From the NCBI GenBank assembly GCA_016704345.1, contig JADJAH010000037.1, positions 62,001 through 126,000 on the forward strand: DNA of 64,000 bases, given 5' to 3'. Under the pieces are notes generated by a model that saw only the letters and a list, made by a program, of their open reading frames with translations, did no database searches and was not told where the DNA came from. Within the stretch, counting starts at the first letter, position 1. Every line of letters starts with the position of its first letter. The position numbers were made by a program, and so were the translations under genes. Source of the DNA: Ignavibacteria bacterium (GTDB lineage: Bacteria > Bacteroidota > Ignavibacteria > Tepidaquicellales > Tepidaquicellaceae). Positions 54,697 through 62,923 of this stretch are shown here, piece by piece.

Positions 54697-56103
54697 TTAG
54701 AAAATGTCTTTTGCAATATCTCCAACCATCTTGCCGGCATCTACCTTTTCGGTAAACTCTGAATCCGTTAACAAGCCCAGTTCAATTGCTGCTTCGCGGA
54801 GTGTTTTGTTTTCCTTATGAGCTTTCTTGGCGATCTTAGCGGCGTTTTCATAACCTATGTGCGGATTCAATGCTGTCACAAGCATCAGCGACCGCTCAAC
54901 ATTTTCATTAATTTTCGATATATTGGGTTCAATGCCGGATGCACAATGCTCATCAAACGATACACATGCATCTCCAAGCAATCTTGCAGAGAGAAGCGCA
55001 TTGGAGATCATCATAGGCTTGAATACGTTGAGTTCAAAATGACCGTTCATTCCGCCAATTGAAATGGCAACATCGTTGCCTATCACTTGAGCACAGACCA
55101 TTGTCATGGCTTCAGTCTGTGTGGGATTTACCTTGCCCGGCATGATTGAAGAGCCCGGTTCATTTTCAGGAATCAGTATTTCCCCTATTCCGCTGCGAGG
55201 ACCTGATGACAACATTCTTATGTCATTTGCAATCTTCATCAGACTAACAGCAAGTACCTTCAGAGATGAAGAGAGTTCAACTATAGCATCATTTGAAGCA
55301 AGAGCTTCAAATTTATTCGGAGCAGTTTTAAATGGAAGTCCGGTCAGCTCCGATATTATTGCGGCAACTATAACATCATAATTCTCAGGAACATTTATTC
55401 CTGTCCCTACTGCTGATCCTCCCAAAGCCAACTCTGACAGATGCTCAAGTGAATTCTCGATTGCTTTAATTCCATGCCTCAGTTGATAAACATATCCAGA
55501 GAATTCCTGACCCAGAGTAAGAGGTGTTGCATCCATGAAGTGAGTTCTGCCAATTTTAATTATATTCTTAAAGGCCTTTGACTTCATCTCAAATGTTTTC
55601 AATAGCTGTCTTGCTCCGGGTAAAGTGACCTCAGAAACCATTTTGTAGGCTGCAATATTCATTGCTGTTGGGAATGTATCATTTGATGACTGAGACTTAT
55701 TCACGTCATCATTCGGATGCAAAGACTTTTGCTTGTCGTCCAGATTTCCTCCGCTAATCAGATGTGCCCTGTTTGCTATAACTTCATTTACGTTCATATT
55801 GCTTTGAGTGCCGGAACCTGTTTGCCAGATTACGAGAGGAAATTCATCATCGTGTTTTCCTTCAAGAATTTCATCACAAACTTTTCCTATTTGTTCGGCT
55901 TTTTCAGCAGAAAGAACACCGCACTTCATGTTTGCCAAAGCAGCAGCCTTCTTTAGTATTGAGAATGCATATATCACTTCCAACGGCATTCTCGAATTGC
56001 CGATCCTGAAATTTTCTTTCGATCTTTGTGTTTGTGCGCCCCAGAGTTTATCGGCAGGAACTTTGACTTCCCCCATTGTATCATGTTCGATCCTTTGTGA
56101 CAT
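54697..56103 (-). CDS. fumC: Fumarase class II
   Basis: 468-residue TCA-cycle enzyme that interconverts fumarate and malate. It starts MSQRIEHDTMGEVKVPADKLWGAQTQRS, with the substrate loop GSGTQSNMNVNEVIANRA near 105-122, GRTHFMDATPLTLGQEFSGY near 186-205 and the signature GSSIMPGKVNPTQTE near 317-331. Metal-free, oxygen-stable class. It is 26 bases upstream of the nitroreductase gene on the same strand, so they may share a transcript, although no functional link is obvious. Confidence 0.95.
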   Translation of the reverse strand: MSQRIEHDTMGEVKVPADKLWGAQTQRSKENFRIGNSRMPLEVIYAFSILKKAAALANMKCGVLSAEKAEQIGKVCDEILEGKHDDEFPLVIWQTGSGTQSNMNVNEVIANRAHLISGGNLDDKQKSLHPNDDVNKSQSSNDTFPTAMNIAAYKMVSEVTLPGARQLLKTFEMKSKAFKNIIKIGRTHFMDATPLTLGQEFSGYVYQLRHGIKAIENSLEHLSELALGGSAVGTGINVPENYDVIVAAIISELTGLPFKTAPNKFEALASNDAIVELSSSLKVLAVSLMKIANDIRMLSSGPRSGIGEILIPENEPGSSIMPGKVNPTQTEAMTMVCAQVIGNDVAISIGGMNGHFELNVFKPMMISNALLSARLLGDACVSFDEHCASGIEPNISKINENVERSLMLVTALNPHIGYENAAKIAKKAHKENKTLREAAIELGLLTDSEFTEKVDAGKMVGDIAKDIF

Positions 56104-56125
56104 AATATTGATTAGTTTCAGTTAA

Positions 56126-56164
56126 CAAAAAACTCCGCAAAGTTTATGACTTCTTTGCGGAGTT
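56126..56164 (-). terminator. Terminator after the 56-61 kb cargo operon
   Basis: On the minus strand ACTCCGCAAAG-AAGTCATAAA-CTTTGCGGAGT is followed by TTTTTTG. It lies 24 bases past the stop at 56188 and just before the fumarase gene. Confidence 0.88.
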
Positions 56165-56187
56165 GGATTAAATTTCAGTTTTCTGAT

Positions 56188-57270
56188 CTACTTGACCAGG
56201 AGCATTTTCTTTGTATCAAGGCTGTTATTTGTTTTCAACGAATAAAAATACATACCGCTTGAAAGATCCGATGCATTAAAATCAACCGTGTAATAATTGG
56301 CTGTTCTGAATTCATTGTTTAAAATCCTTGCCACCATTTTTCCGCTCATGTCATAGACCTCAAGAGTTACCTTTGAATCATTTGGAAGTGAGAAAGAGAT
56401 CTTGGTCGATGGATTGAATGGGTTTGGATAATTTTGTTTGAGTTCAAATACCTGCGGAGCACCAATCACTATTTCACTCTGAAGATTGAAGTATTCAAAA
56501 TTTCCGTTGAAATCAATCTGCTTGAGTCTGTACTGGTATTTACCAATATTCAGGTTATTGTCTTTGTAAGAATACTCAACTGTCTGATTTGAATTTCCAT
56601 GACCTTCTACAAAATTTACTTTCTGCCAATCACTTGATGATAATACTTTTCTTTCAATATCAAATCCGTTGTTATTTCTTTCGCCTGTGGTAGTCCAATT
56701 CAGCGTCACATTGTTATTTGAGACAGCTGAAGTGAATGAGCTAAGCTCAACAGGCAGCGTACCGTTGTAATTTCCATTATAGGTGCCTGATATAGTTGGC
56801 GTGAATGTTGGAGTTACAATTTCCGATGAGCTGGCTTCCCAGATTACTTGTGCCTGAACATTCTGAAGAATGTCCAGAGTTATTGTAGCCACACGTTCGC
56901 CAAAACCATTTGCTCCCCCATCTGCCAGGACTTCAACTCCGGGCCCGGAAACATAATTGATCTGCAAGGCGACCTGTTGACCGAAAAATAGTACGGTTTC
57001 CATCGGCCCATAATTTCCGGTGCTGTATCTTGGGCTTTGATTTGAGATGACGGGATTATTCATAACCGCATCCGTGAATTGCAGTACAAATGTTGACAGT
57101 CCCATATTATAAGGATCAGCACTTGTTCTAAGGACATAAATGTCGAAAGTAAATTTCGTCCCGGCATTTGTTATGTCAAAATTTGTGGCAGTTACTGTCG
57201 CTGTTTGTGATCTGAGACTCGCGCCGCCGAACAACAAACATGCAAATAGAAATAGAAGAAATTTCTTCAT
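56188..57270 (-). CDS. T9SS cargo protein with a cohesin-like head, copy A
   Basis: 360 residues with signal peptide MKKFLLFLFACLLFGGASLRSQ. Residues about 24-160 form a beta-sandwich with the feel of a cohesin (ATNFDITNAGTKFTFDIYVLRTS, LGLSTFVLQFTDAVMNNP and GFGERVATITLDIL), the pattern of stabilised-strand domains that bind dockerins. Then a Fn3-like spacer (about 172-270: LPVELSSFTSAVSNNNVTLNW, YQYRLKQIDFNGNFEYF) and the T9SS sorting domain (NYPNPFNPSTKISF, ending KKMLLVK). Third in an operon behind a dockerin-like protein and a paralogue; 52 bases after the paralogue. Confidence 0.85.
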   Translation of the reverse strand: MKKFLLFLFACLLFGGASLRSQTATVTATNFDITNAGTKFTFDIYVLRTSADPYNMGLSTFVLQFTDAVMNNPVISNQSPRYSTGNYGPMETVLFFGQQVALQINYVSGPGVEVLADGGANGFGERVATITLDILQNVQAQVIWEASSSEIVTPTFTPTISGTYNGNYNGTLPVELSSFTSAVSNNNVTLNWTTTGERNNNGFDIERKVLSSSDWQKVNFVEGHGNSNQTVEYSYKDNNLNIGKYQYRLKQIDFNGNFEYFNLQSEIVIGAPQVFELKQNYPNPFNPSTKISFSLPNDSKVTLEVYDMSGKMVARILNNEFRTANYYTVDFNASDLSSGMYFYSLKTNNSLDTKKMLLVK

Positions 57271-57322
57271 TTCACCTCCGAAGGTAGTTGATTAGAAATC
57301 ATTGAATTAAAATTGTTTATGA

Positions 57323-58420
57323 TCATTTTACTAAGGTCATTTTCTTTGTTTGAACTTCTTTATCGGTTCTCAATTCATAGAAATATACTCCGCTGGAAAG
57401 TGATGAGCCATTCATCGAGACTGAATAATAGTTAGCCTGCTTAAGTTCATTATCAATAAGCATTGAGATTCTTCTTCCCGAAATGTCATAAACTGACAAA
57501 GAGACTCTTGAATCATATGGTAAATCAAAACTGATGACAGTTGACGGATTGAACGGGTTAGGAAAGTTTTGATTCAGTGCAAAATCTTTCGGAATACCAA
57601 TCTCAATTTCTGTACTAAGATTATGACACTCGTAGTTACCGTTGAAATCCAATTGTTTGAGTCTGTAAGAATATGAACCGGTTGGAAGTTGATTATCATT
57701 GTAAGTGTAATTCTTCAGATCAGACGAGTTACCACTTCCCTGAACATATCCCGCCTTGATCCAATCACCTGCTGTAGACTTTCTTTGAACTTCAAATCCT
57801 GCATTATTTTCTTCTGAACTTGTCGACCATGAAAGCTTTACAGAATTACCGTTTGAGACTGCAGAAAAGCTGCTTAGCTCAACAGGTAAAGTACTGTTGA
57901 AGAATCCGTTGTTTGTACTTATTGCTGACTCATTCTGCGGATTAACAACAGCAGTATTTAAGTTATCCCATCTAAGGTCAGGAAGATTAAGAGCAATGAT
58001 GTCAAGTTTCACAGAAGCTATCTTTTCACCAAGCCCCTGAACACCCGGATCATTTGAAACAACATCACCCGGTCCGCCGGAATTATAATACAGCTGAATT
58101 GCTACCTTGCCGCTGGAATATCCAAACGGTTGCATTTCATTGTATGAGGATGTCACACTTCCGACTGTATATTTAGGGTTGACATAAGTCAACACCGGAT
58201 TTGCAAATGTTCCGGTTACAAATCTCAAAAAATAAGAAGAATTACCCATTCTGAAATCCGGAGCGCTGGTTCTCAGGGTGAAGATATCGAAATTGAACTT
58301 TGTTCCGTTTTCTGTGATATCAAAATTCGCAATTGTGTTAGTTACATTATTTTGCGATCTCAGTGAACCTGAAAACAGAAATAGCAGAATTACGGAAATT
58401 GAAAGAATGCTTTTGCTCAT
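57323..58420 (-). CDS. T9SS cargo protein with a cohesin-like head, copy B
   Basis: 365 residues, a paralogue of copy A over the full length. Signal peptide MSKSILSISVILLFLFSGSLRSQ; cohesin-like head with IANFDITENGTKFNFDIFTLRTS and GLGEKIASVKLDII (about 27-165); spacer LPVELSSFSAVSNGNSVKLSW to YSYRLKQLDFNGNYECHN; T9SS domain NQNFPNPFNPSTVI ending KKMTLVK. It lies 19 bases after the large dockerin-like protein, so all three genes are one transcript. Head and spacer have diverged more than the sorting tail. Confidence 0.85.
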   Translation of the reverse strand: MSKSILSISVILLFLFSGSLRSQNNVTNTIANFDITENGTKFNFDIFTLRTSAPDFRMGNSSYFLRFVTGTFANPVLTYVNPKYTVGSVTSSYNEMQPFGYSSGKVAIQLYYNSGGPGDVVSNDPGVQGLGEKIASVKLDIIALNLPDLRWDNLNTAVVNPQNESAISTNNGFFNSTLPVELSSFSAVSNGNSVKLSWSTSSEENNAGFEVQRKSTAGDWIKAGYVQGSGNSSDLKNYTYNDNQLPTGSYSYRLKQLDFNGNYECHNLSTEIEIGIPKDFALNQNFPNPFNPSTVISFDLPYDSRVSLSVYDISGRRISMLIDNELKQANYYSVSMNGSSLSSGVYFYELRTDKEVQTKKMTLVK

Positions 58421-58439
58421 TACACTTAATTGTTAATAC

Positions 58440-61400
58440 TTATTGAAAATTTGGTACGTTTGATGCTTTGGCAAGATTCGGAGTTATGAATCCAAAATCT
58501 GCTGATGTTACTGTTCCATTAAGGTTTAAGTCACCGTAATTATAGTTTGCCTGCAAGAGATTGTTTTGAACAACTGTATAGTCTGCTGCAGAAACGATGA
58601 ATGACTTATTAGCATCACCACTGAACATACCAAAGAATCCGCCTGACAAAGCAGCAGCTTCATCTCCAAAATACTGATTCAATCCGCTTCTAAAATCGTA
58701 AAGAGCAGAAAGTCCGTTAAGGAAAACTACATTCTTAGACATTACCGGCAAATGATTTCTATGTCCCACTACTACGTAATAATTTCCTGTTGGGACGCCT
58801 TGTATTTTTACAGGACTTGTTCCATTAAGATCAACAATTGAACCGTCATTCTTGAGGAACGCAGCTCTTTTGCCATTTGGTACCGCTCCACCGTCCGAAG
58901 TAGCCCTCACTTCAAGATAAATCCAATCTACAACACCGTCCGGAATGCTTGTAACACTTTCAGTACCGTTGTAATTGAACTGTGAATTACCATATGGTTG
59001 TGACAATGGAAGCAGGTTAAAGTTTTTCAAACTGATTCTCATATTACCTGCACCTATATAAGCACCTTGTAGAAGCACCTTAGTATTGATCACTGTATTC
59101 TGACTTCCAATACAATTTTCATCTCCACCGGTAAATTCACCAAATGCATTAATGCTTGTTGTAACAAATGAATTTGTTGCCGCATTCACCGGTCCAAATG
59201 TAAGCCAGCCATTGCCATCCCATCTTCCTCCAATAATATTTGCTTCATTACCGACAACATCTCCATCCTGATAACCAAATCTGACGGATGAAGTAAAGTT
59301 TGATATGCCTGTTTGACTAACTGTCCAGTATCTGTTCAGATAATCAACAGAACAAGTATTATTTGGATGAACTATGTTTACTGTTTTTACATTTGCATAT
59401 GCGGGAAGCGAAAGATTCCATGACCCAAAGAATACCAGAGCAGGAGCATATCCACCGTTACCTACCGCAAAATTAAAGGATGTTATGGAATTCGGAAGAA
59501 GTGCTTTTTTCATTTCCCCTGTTCCATCAGTTCTCACATAACTTGCAATTGCCGAAGGGCTGAAGTAAGATGAATTTGGTCCCATGTAAAGATTATTAGA
59601 ACCAAGACTAAGAAGTCCGTTTTGACCAAACAATAATCTGTGCAATCTTAATGAATCGGCGAGAGCAATGCCGTTCGCTCGGCTGACCTGCAGAGTTCTT
59701 AATCCACCCTGAACGGTTGTAAGATTTGTTGATGCTGAAGAACCTCCGAAGAACATATCTGAATTGAGTCCTCCAACAATTTCACCACCCGGCACAATTG
59801 CACCGAGAATACTTAGAGTATGGTCTTCGCCAATTACAATTCTGTTTGGAGTAAAATTATTTTGAACTGCAAAGTCACTTCCCATTTGAAGCGTGGCGCC
59901 TGATATTGTAAGATCTTCAAAAGTTGTTTGGCTTCCGCTATGAAGAAAACCGGCGCCAGGACTGACAAGTCTAAGATCTCTGTCTATGATTGTATTTCCG
60001 GGAATGACACCTGATGGTACATTCCAGATGGTTCCTCCACTGTTTGTTCCACTGATAGCTGAAGCTAAGTTTGGAAAGCTGACATTTCCCTGGTTGATAA
60101 TGGAATGTGGAAGCGGGTTTCCTGTAGATATTGTGTTTAGAGAAGTTCTGACCAGATCAGTTGATGTTGAAAAATTGAACGCAAATCCAATTTGCGGAAT
60201 AAATCCATCCAATGTTGCGTTGTTACTCATTGAAATCGTATTAGGAGATTTTCCAGTTACGGTTGTATTCGGTGGAATACCAGATCCCTGGATACCCATT
60301 CCGATAAATATACCATCTGTTGAAGGCATGAATGAAATTATATTATTTCCGGTAGTAAGCAATCCTCCGGAAACAACTGTAGTATCAGGCACAACGCCGT
60401 TTTGCCATTTGTTGTTATTTGCATTTATCGCACCGCCCTGATCAGTATAGTTTACGAGACCATAGACTGAGTATGTGCTAAGATCGCATTTATCAACAGT
60501 CATATTCTTCACCTGTCTGTTGAATGCAATATTCGTATCGCAATTTGTGAATGTCAATCCTCTCAAGACTACTGTATCTAATGCGGCGGGTGGATCAAAC
60601 AAATCATTTCTTGCCTGTATCCAAATACCGCTTCCGGGAGATTGCCTGACGACCCTCGAATTGACAATTGAAATGTCACTGTAATCTAATCTGCTAAGCA
60701 AGTTAATGTCGATGCCTATCCAGTTATTATTAGCAGGCATAACGACGGATATATTCTCAAACGTAGAATTTGTCAGCTTTTCAAAGTAAATAGTATGACC
60801 TTGCTGCTGATTAGTTGCATTATTATCTGCAAACGAACAATGAGAGAAGTTCACATTACTTATCTGTGTTGGATTACTTCTTCTTTGAAATGCTGCAACA
60901 CCCCATAATCCATTCTGTCTTACAGTAGAATTCTTCATAACCCAGCCGTCTATGCTAACAAAAGTTGGAACAAATATTCCTGCAATGCCGCTGCCGTCAA
61001 AGTTGCAAGATTCCAAGACTATGTCATTGAGCAAATCGCCATTCAATCTGAGACCGTTAACGGAACTGCTTTTTGCAAATACATTTTCCATAGTTACATA
61101 CCCGGTTCTTATATCAATGGCATCCCCTGCCGTAACATCAGCCCTGAGATTCTTAAGCACCATTCTCTCAGATTGACTGCCGCCAGCTGCACGAAGAGTC
61201 ACAGTGGAATTAAATACCGTATTGACAGTCGGTGTCGAGCCTTTCCAGGCGCCTACAACGTTGAGTCTCTTTGTTAATGTGAATCCTGCATAAGTTCCTG
61301 TGGCAACAACAATATTGTCACCGTCAGTCACAGCCGGATTGTCAATAGCAAATTGAACCGTGAGCCACGGAGTTGCTATATTCCTGGCTTGTGCCGGCGA

Positions 61401-61514
61401 GTTAGAATTGCTTCCTGTCGTTGCGTTTACGTAATAAGTAGCCGCATTTACGGAAGCAGTGAAAATTAAAAAGGCTATTATAGCCGAAAAGGAAAAGTGT
61501 AGAAGATTTTTCAT
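58440..61514 (-). CDS. Large secreted beta-helix protein with a dockerin-like C-terminus
   Basis: 1024 residues with signal peptide MKNLLHFSFSAIIAFLIFTASVNA. The first half (about 28-400) is a right-handed beta-helix (ATYYVNATTGSNSNSP opener, then TYAGFTLTKRLNVVG, NGLRLNGDLLNDIVLESCNF and repeated short steps), as in pectate-lyase-like or DUF1565 proteins. A further beta-rich region follows. The C-terminus has two calcium-loop-like repeats: DANKSFIVSAADY near 967-979 and DLNLNGTVTSADF near 995-1007, the D-x-N-x-x-x-x-V-T/S-x-A-D dockerin pattern. There is no T9SS sorting motif, in contrast to the two co-transcribed genes downstream. First gene of the operon. Confidence 0.85.
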   Translation of the reverse strand: MKNLLHFSFSAIIAFLIFTASVNAATYYVNATTGSNSNSPAQARNIATPWLTVQFAIDNPAVTDGDNIVVATGTYAGFTLTKRLNVVGAWKGSTPTVNTVFNSTVTLRAAGGSQSERMVLKNLRADVTAGDAIDIRTGYVTMENVFAKSSSVNGLRLNGDLLNDIVLESCNFDGSGIAGIFVPTFVSIDGWVMKNSTVRQNGLWGVAAFQRRSNPTQISNVNFSHCSFADNNATNQQQGHTIYFEKLTNSTFENISVVMPANNNWIGIDINLLSRLDYSDISIVNSRVVRQSPGSGIWIQARNDLFDPPAALDTVVLRGLTFTNCDTNIAFNRQVKNMTVDKCDLSTYSVYGLVNYTDQGGAINANNNKWQNGVVPDTTVVSGGLLTTGNNIISFMPSTDGIFIGMGIQGSGIPPNTTVTGKSPNTISMSNNATLDGFIPQIGFAFNFSTSTDLVRTSLNTISTGNPLPHSIINQGNVSFPNLASAISGTNSGGTIWNVPSGVIPGNTIIDRDLRLVSPGAGFLHSGSQTTFEDLTISGATLQMGSDFAVQNNFTPNRIVIGEDHTLSILGAIVPGGEIVGGLNSDMFFGGSSASTNLTTVQGGLRTLQVSRANGIALADSLRLHRLLFGQNGLLSLGSNNLYMGPNSSYFSPSAIASYVRTDGTGEMKKALLPNSITSFNFAVGNGGYAPALVFFGSWNLSLPAYANVKTVNIVHPNNTCSVDYLNRYWTVSQTGISNFTSSVRFGYQDGDVVGNEANIIGGRWDGNGWLTFGPVNAATNSFVTTSINAFGEFTGGDENCIGSQNTVINTKVLLQGAYIGAGNMRISLKNFNLLPLSQPYGNSQFNYNGTESVTSIPDGVVDWIYLEVRATSDGGAVPNGKRAAFLKNDGSIVDLNGTSPVKIQGVPTGNYYVVVGHRNHLPVMSKNVVFLNGLSALYDFRSGLNQYFGDEAAALSGGFFGMFSGDANKSFIVSAADYTVVQNNLLQANYNYGDLNLNGTVTSADFGFITPNLAKASNVPNFQ

Positions 61515-61914
61515 ATTTTTCTATCAACTTAAGTTTTTGTTCCAGTTTATAAGGGCATGACATTGAATCCTGTGAAACCATTTTTAGTACATTGAGAATC
61601 AATAGCTCGTGTTCTGTCTTTCATTCAATTTGAATTGCAAAATACCTTAAACAATTACAAAATTCAACGAAAAGTTAAACTATTTTCGAATGATATACAC
61701 TTTAATGATTTAATTTAATTTAAACCCATTCCTAACAAAATCCTAACAAAACACCCAACAGCTGATTTATTTTATACTGGCAAATCAACACTCAAAAGTT
61801 GTAATAGCAAGAATCCCCAATCGTTATCATCCATTTCTTTTGAAGGGCATCCCAAATTGCAATTTCTTTAGATGCCTATATTGGCTAATTTACCAAAATC
61901 GAAAAATAATAGTC
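61515..61914. other. Intergenic region with a tandem 11-base repeat
   Basis: 400 bases between the divergent cargo operon and the FAH-linked gene. No credible gene. Apart from the direct repeat listed separately, it is AT-rich with short T and A runs. Promoters for both directions should lie here. Confidence 0.6.
61730..61751. repeat. Perfect tandem 11-base direct repeat TCCTAACAAAA
   Basis: TCCTAACAAAA occurs twice back to back (61730-61740 and 61741-61751). An 11-base unit, one helical turn, is the spacing of the half-sites used by OmpR/PhoB-type response regulators, so a regulatory site for either neighbour is plausible. No response-regulator gene lies nearby. Confidence 0.5.
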
Positions 61915-62889
61915 ATGAAACAGAACATTTTAACATCCGTGAAAGGCTTCCTTCATAATACAATTGATTATGCGGGGTTATTCCCGCCGGCTTCTCTAAA
62001 TCTTGAAGATTCCTTTGACAACTTTGTTGAATATTCAAATGGCTCTTACAATTGGATGCTTTCTAAATTCATATGCCCATTCAGAAAGACCAAAGACCTT
62101 TCTTTGCTGCCCGGATTCAAGTCTTCAACACAGAAAATACGATTGTCACTCCTCTCTGCTTCGTCTCTGAAGACAGATGAATTTCTGCTATTATTCAAAG
62201 ATGACATTTTAAGTTATAGAAAATTGCCTGATGAGTTTCATGACAAATCTATTTTTGAAACAATTGAATTAAAATTTCCGCTTGAACTTGTAGAAAGGAA
62301 TTCGAAAGACAGTATCAGAATTTTTCTTGACAGCTTGTCTGAAATAGTTAAGGAACATTTTGATCACCGAATTTTCATATTTTGTGAATTACCACTGATT
62401 GGAGATTTCGATCATAATCTGAAGAACACCGTTAAGGAAATTTGCGAGCACAATGAGGCTTTCAACGATGCCGGCTTTAAGCTTAGAACAGGAGGCACTG
62501 ATCCTTCTGATATTCCTTCACCGGACATATTGGTTTCCTCGATCAGGCAATGTCTTGTTCACAATGTTACATTAAAATTCACAGCGGGTATGCATCATCC
62601 CATAAGACATCTGGATAAAGGTATGAATGCAAAGATGCATGGATTTGTAAATGTCTTCGGAGCTGGCATACTGGCATTTCGTCATACAATTTCGGATCGC
62701 GAACTCAGGGAAATGATCAGCGATGAAGATCCTGCCAATTTCAAATTCAGTTATGATGCTTTTGAATGGAGAGAATGGAAGAGCGATACAGAAGAAATTC
62801 ACGGCGCGAGAAACGGTTTGGTTCTGTCTTTCGGAAGTTGTAGTTTTGATGAGCCTGTTGAAGATCTTAAAAAACTTCATCTTATTTAA
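61915..62889 (+). CDS. Conserved unknown protein adjacent to fumarylacetoacetase
   Basis: 324 residues from ATG 61915; the frame could extend to 61840, but that adds an unlikely Cys/Phe-rich stretch. No signal peptide. Distinct conserved-looking phrases: IDYAGLFPPASLNLEDS near the start, FKLRTGGTDPSDIPS, VTLKFTAGMHHPIRH, MHGFVNVFGAGILA and a C-terminal LSFGSCSFDEPVEDL. I do not recognise the family. The G-x-H-H-P and R-x-G-G elements suggest an enzyme. It lies 34 bases upstream of fumarylacetoacetase on the same strand, so a link to tyrosine or homogentisate breakdown is likely. Confidence 0.7.
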   Translation: MKQNILTSVKGFLHNTIDYAGLFPPASLNLEDSFDNFVEYSNGSYNWMLSKFICPFRKTKDLSLLPGFKSSTQKIRLSLLSASSLKTDEFLLLFKDDILSYRKLPDEFHDKSIFETIELKFPLELVERNSKDSIRIFLDSLSEIVKEHFDHRIFIFCELPLIGDFDHNLKNTVKEICEHNEAFNDAGFKLRTGGTDPSDIPSPDILVSSIRQCLVHNVTLKFTAGMHHPIRHLDKGMNAKMHGFVNVFGAGILAFRHTISDRELREMISDEDPANFKFSYDAFEWREWKSDTEEIHGARNGLVLSFGSCSFDEPVEDLKKLHLI

Positions 62890-62923
62890 AAGTAATTTTC
62901 TAAGAACATTTTATATTTTAATC

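Noticed and set aside
61515..61914. Riboswitch or small RNA in the gap before the fah pair
   Set aside because: No conserved aptamer-like helices or terminator are visible; only the 11-base repeat stands out.
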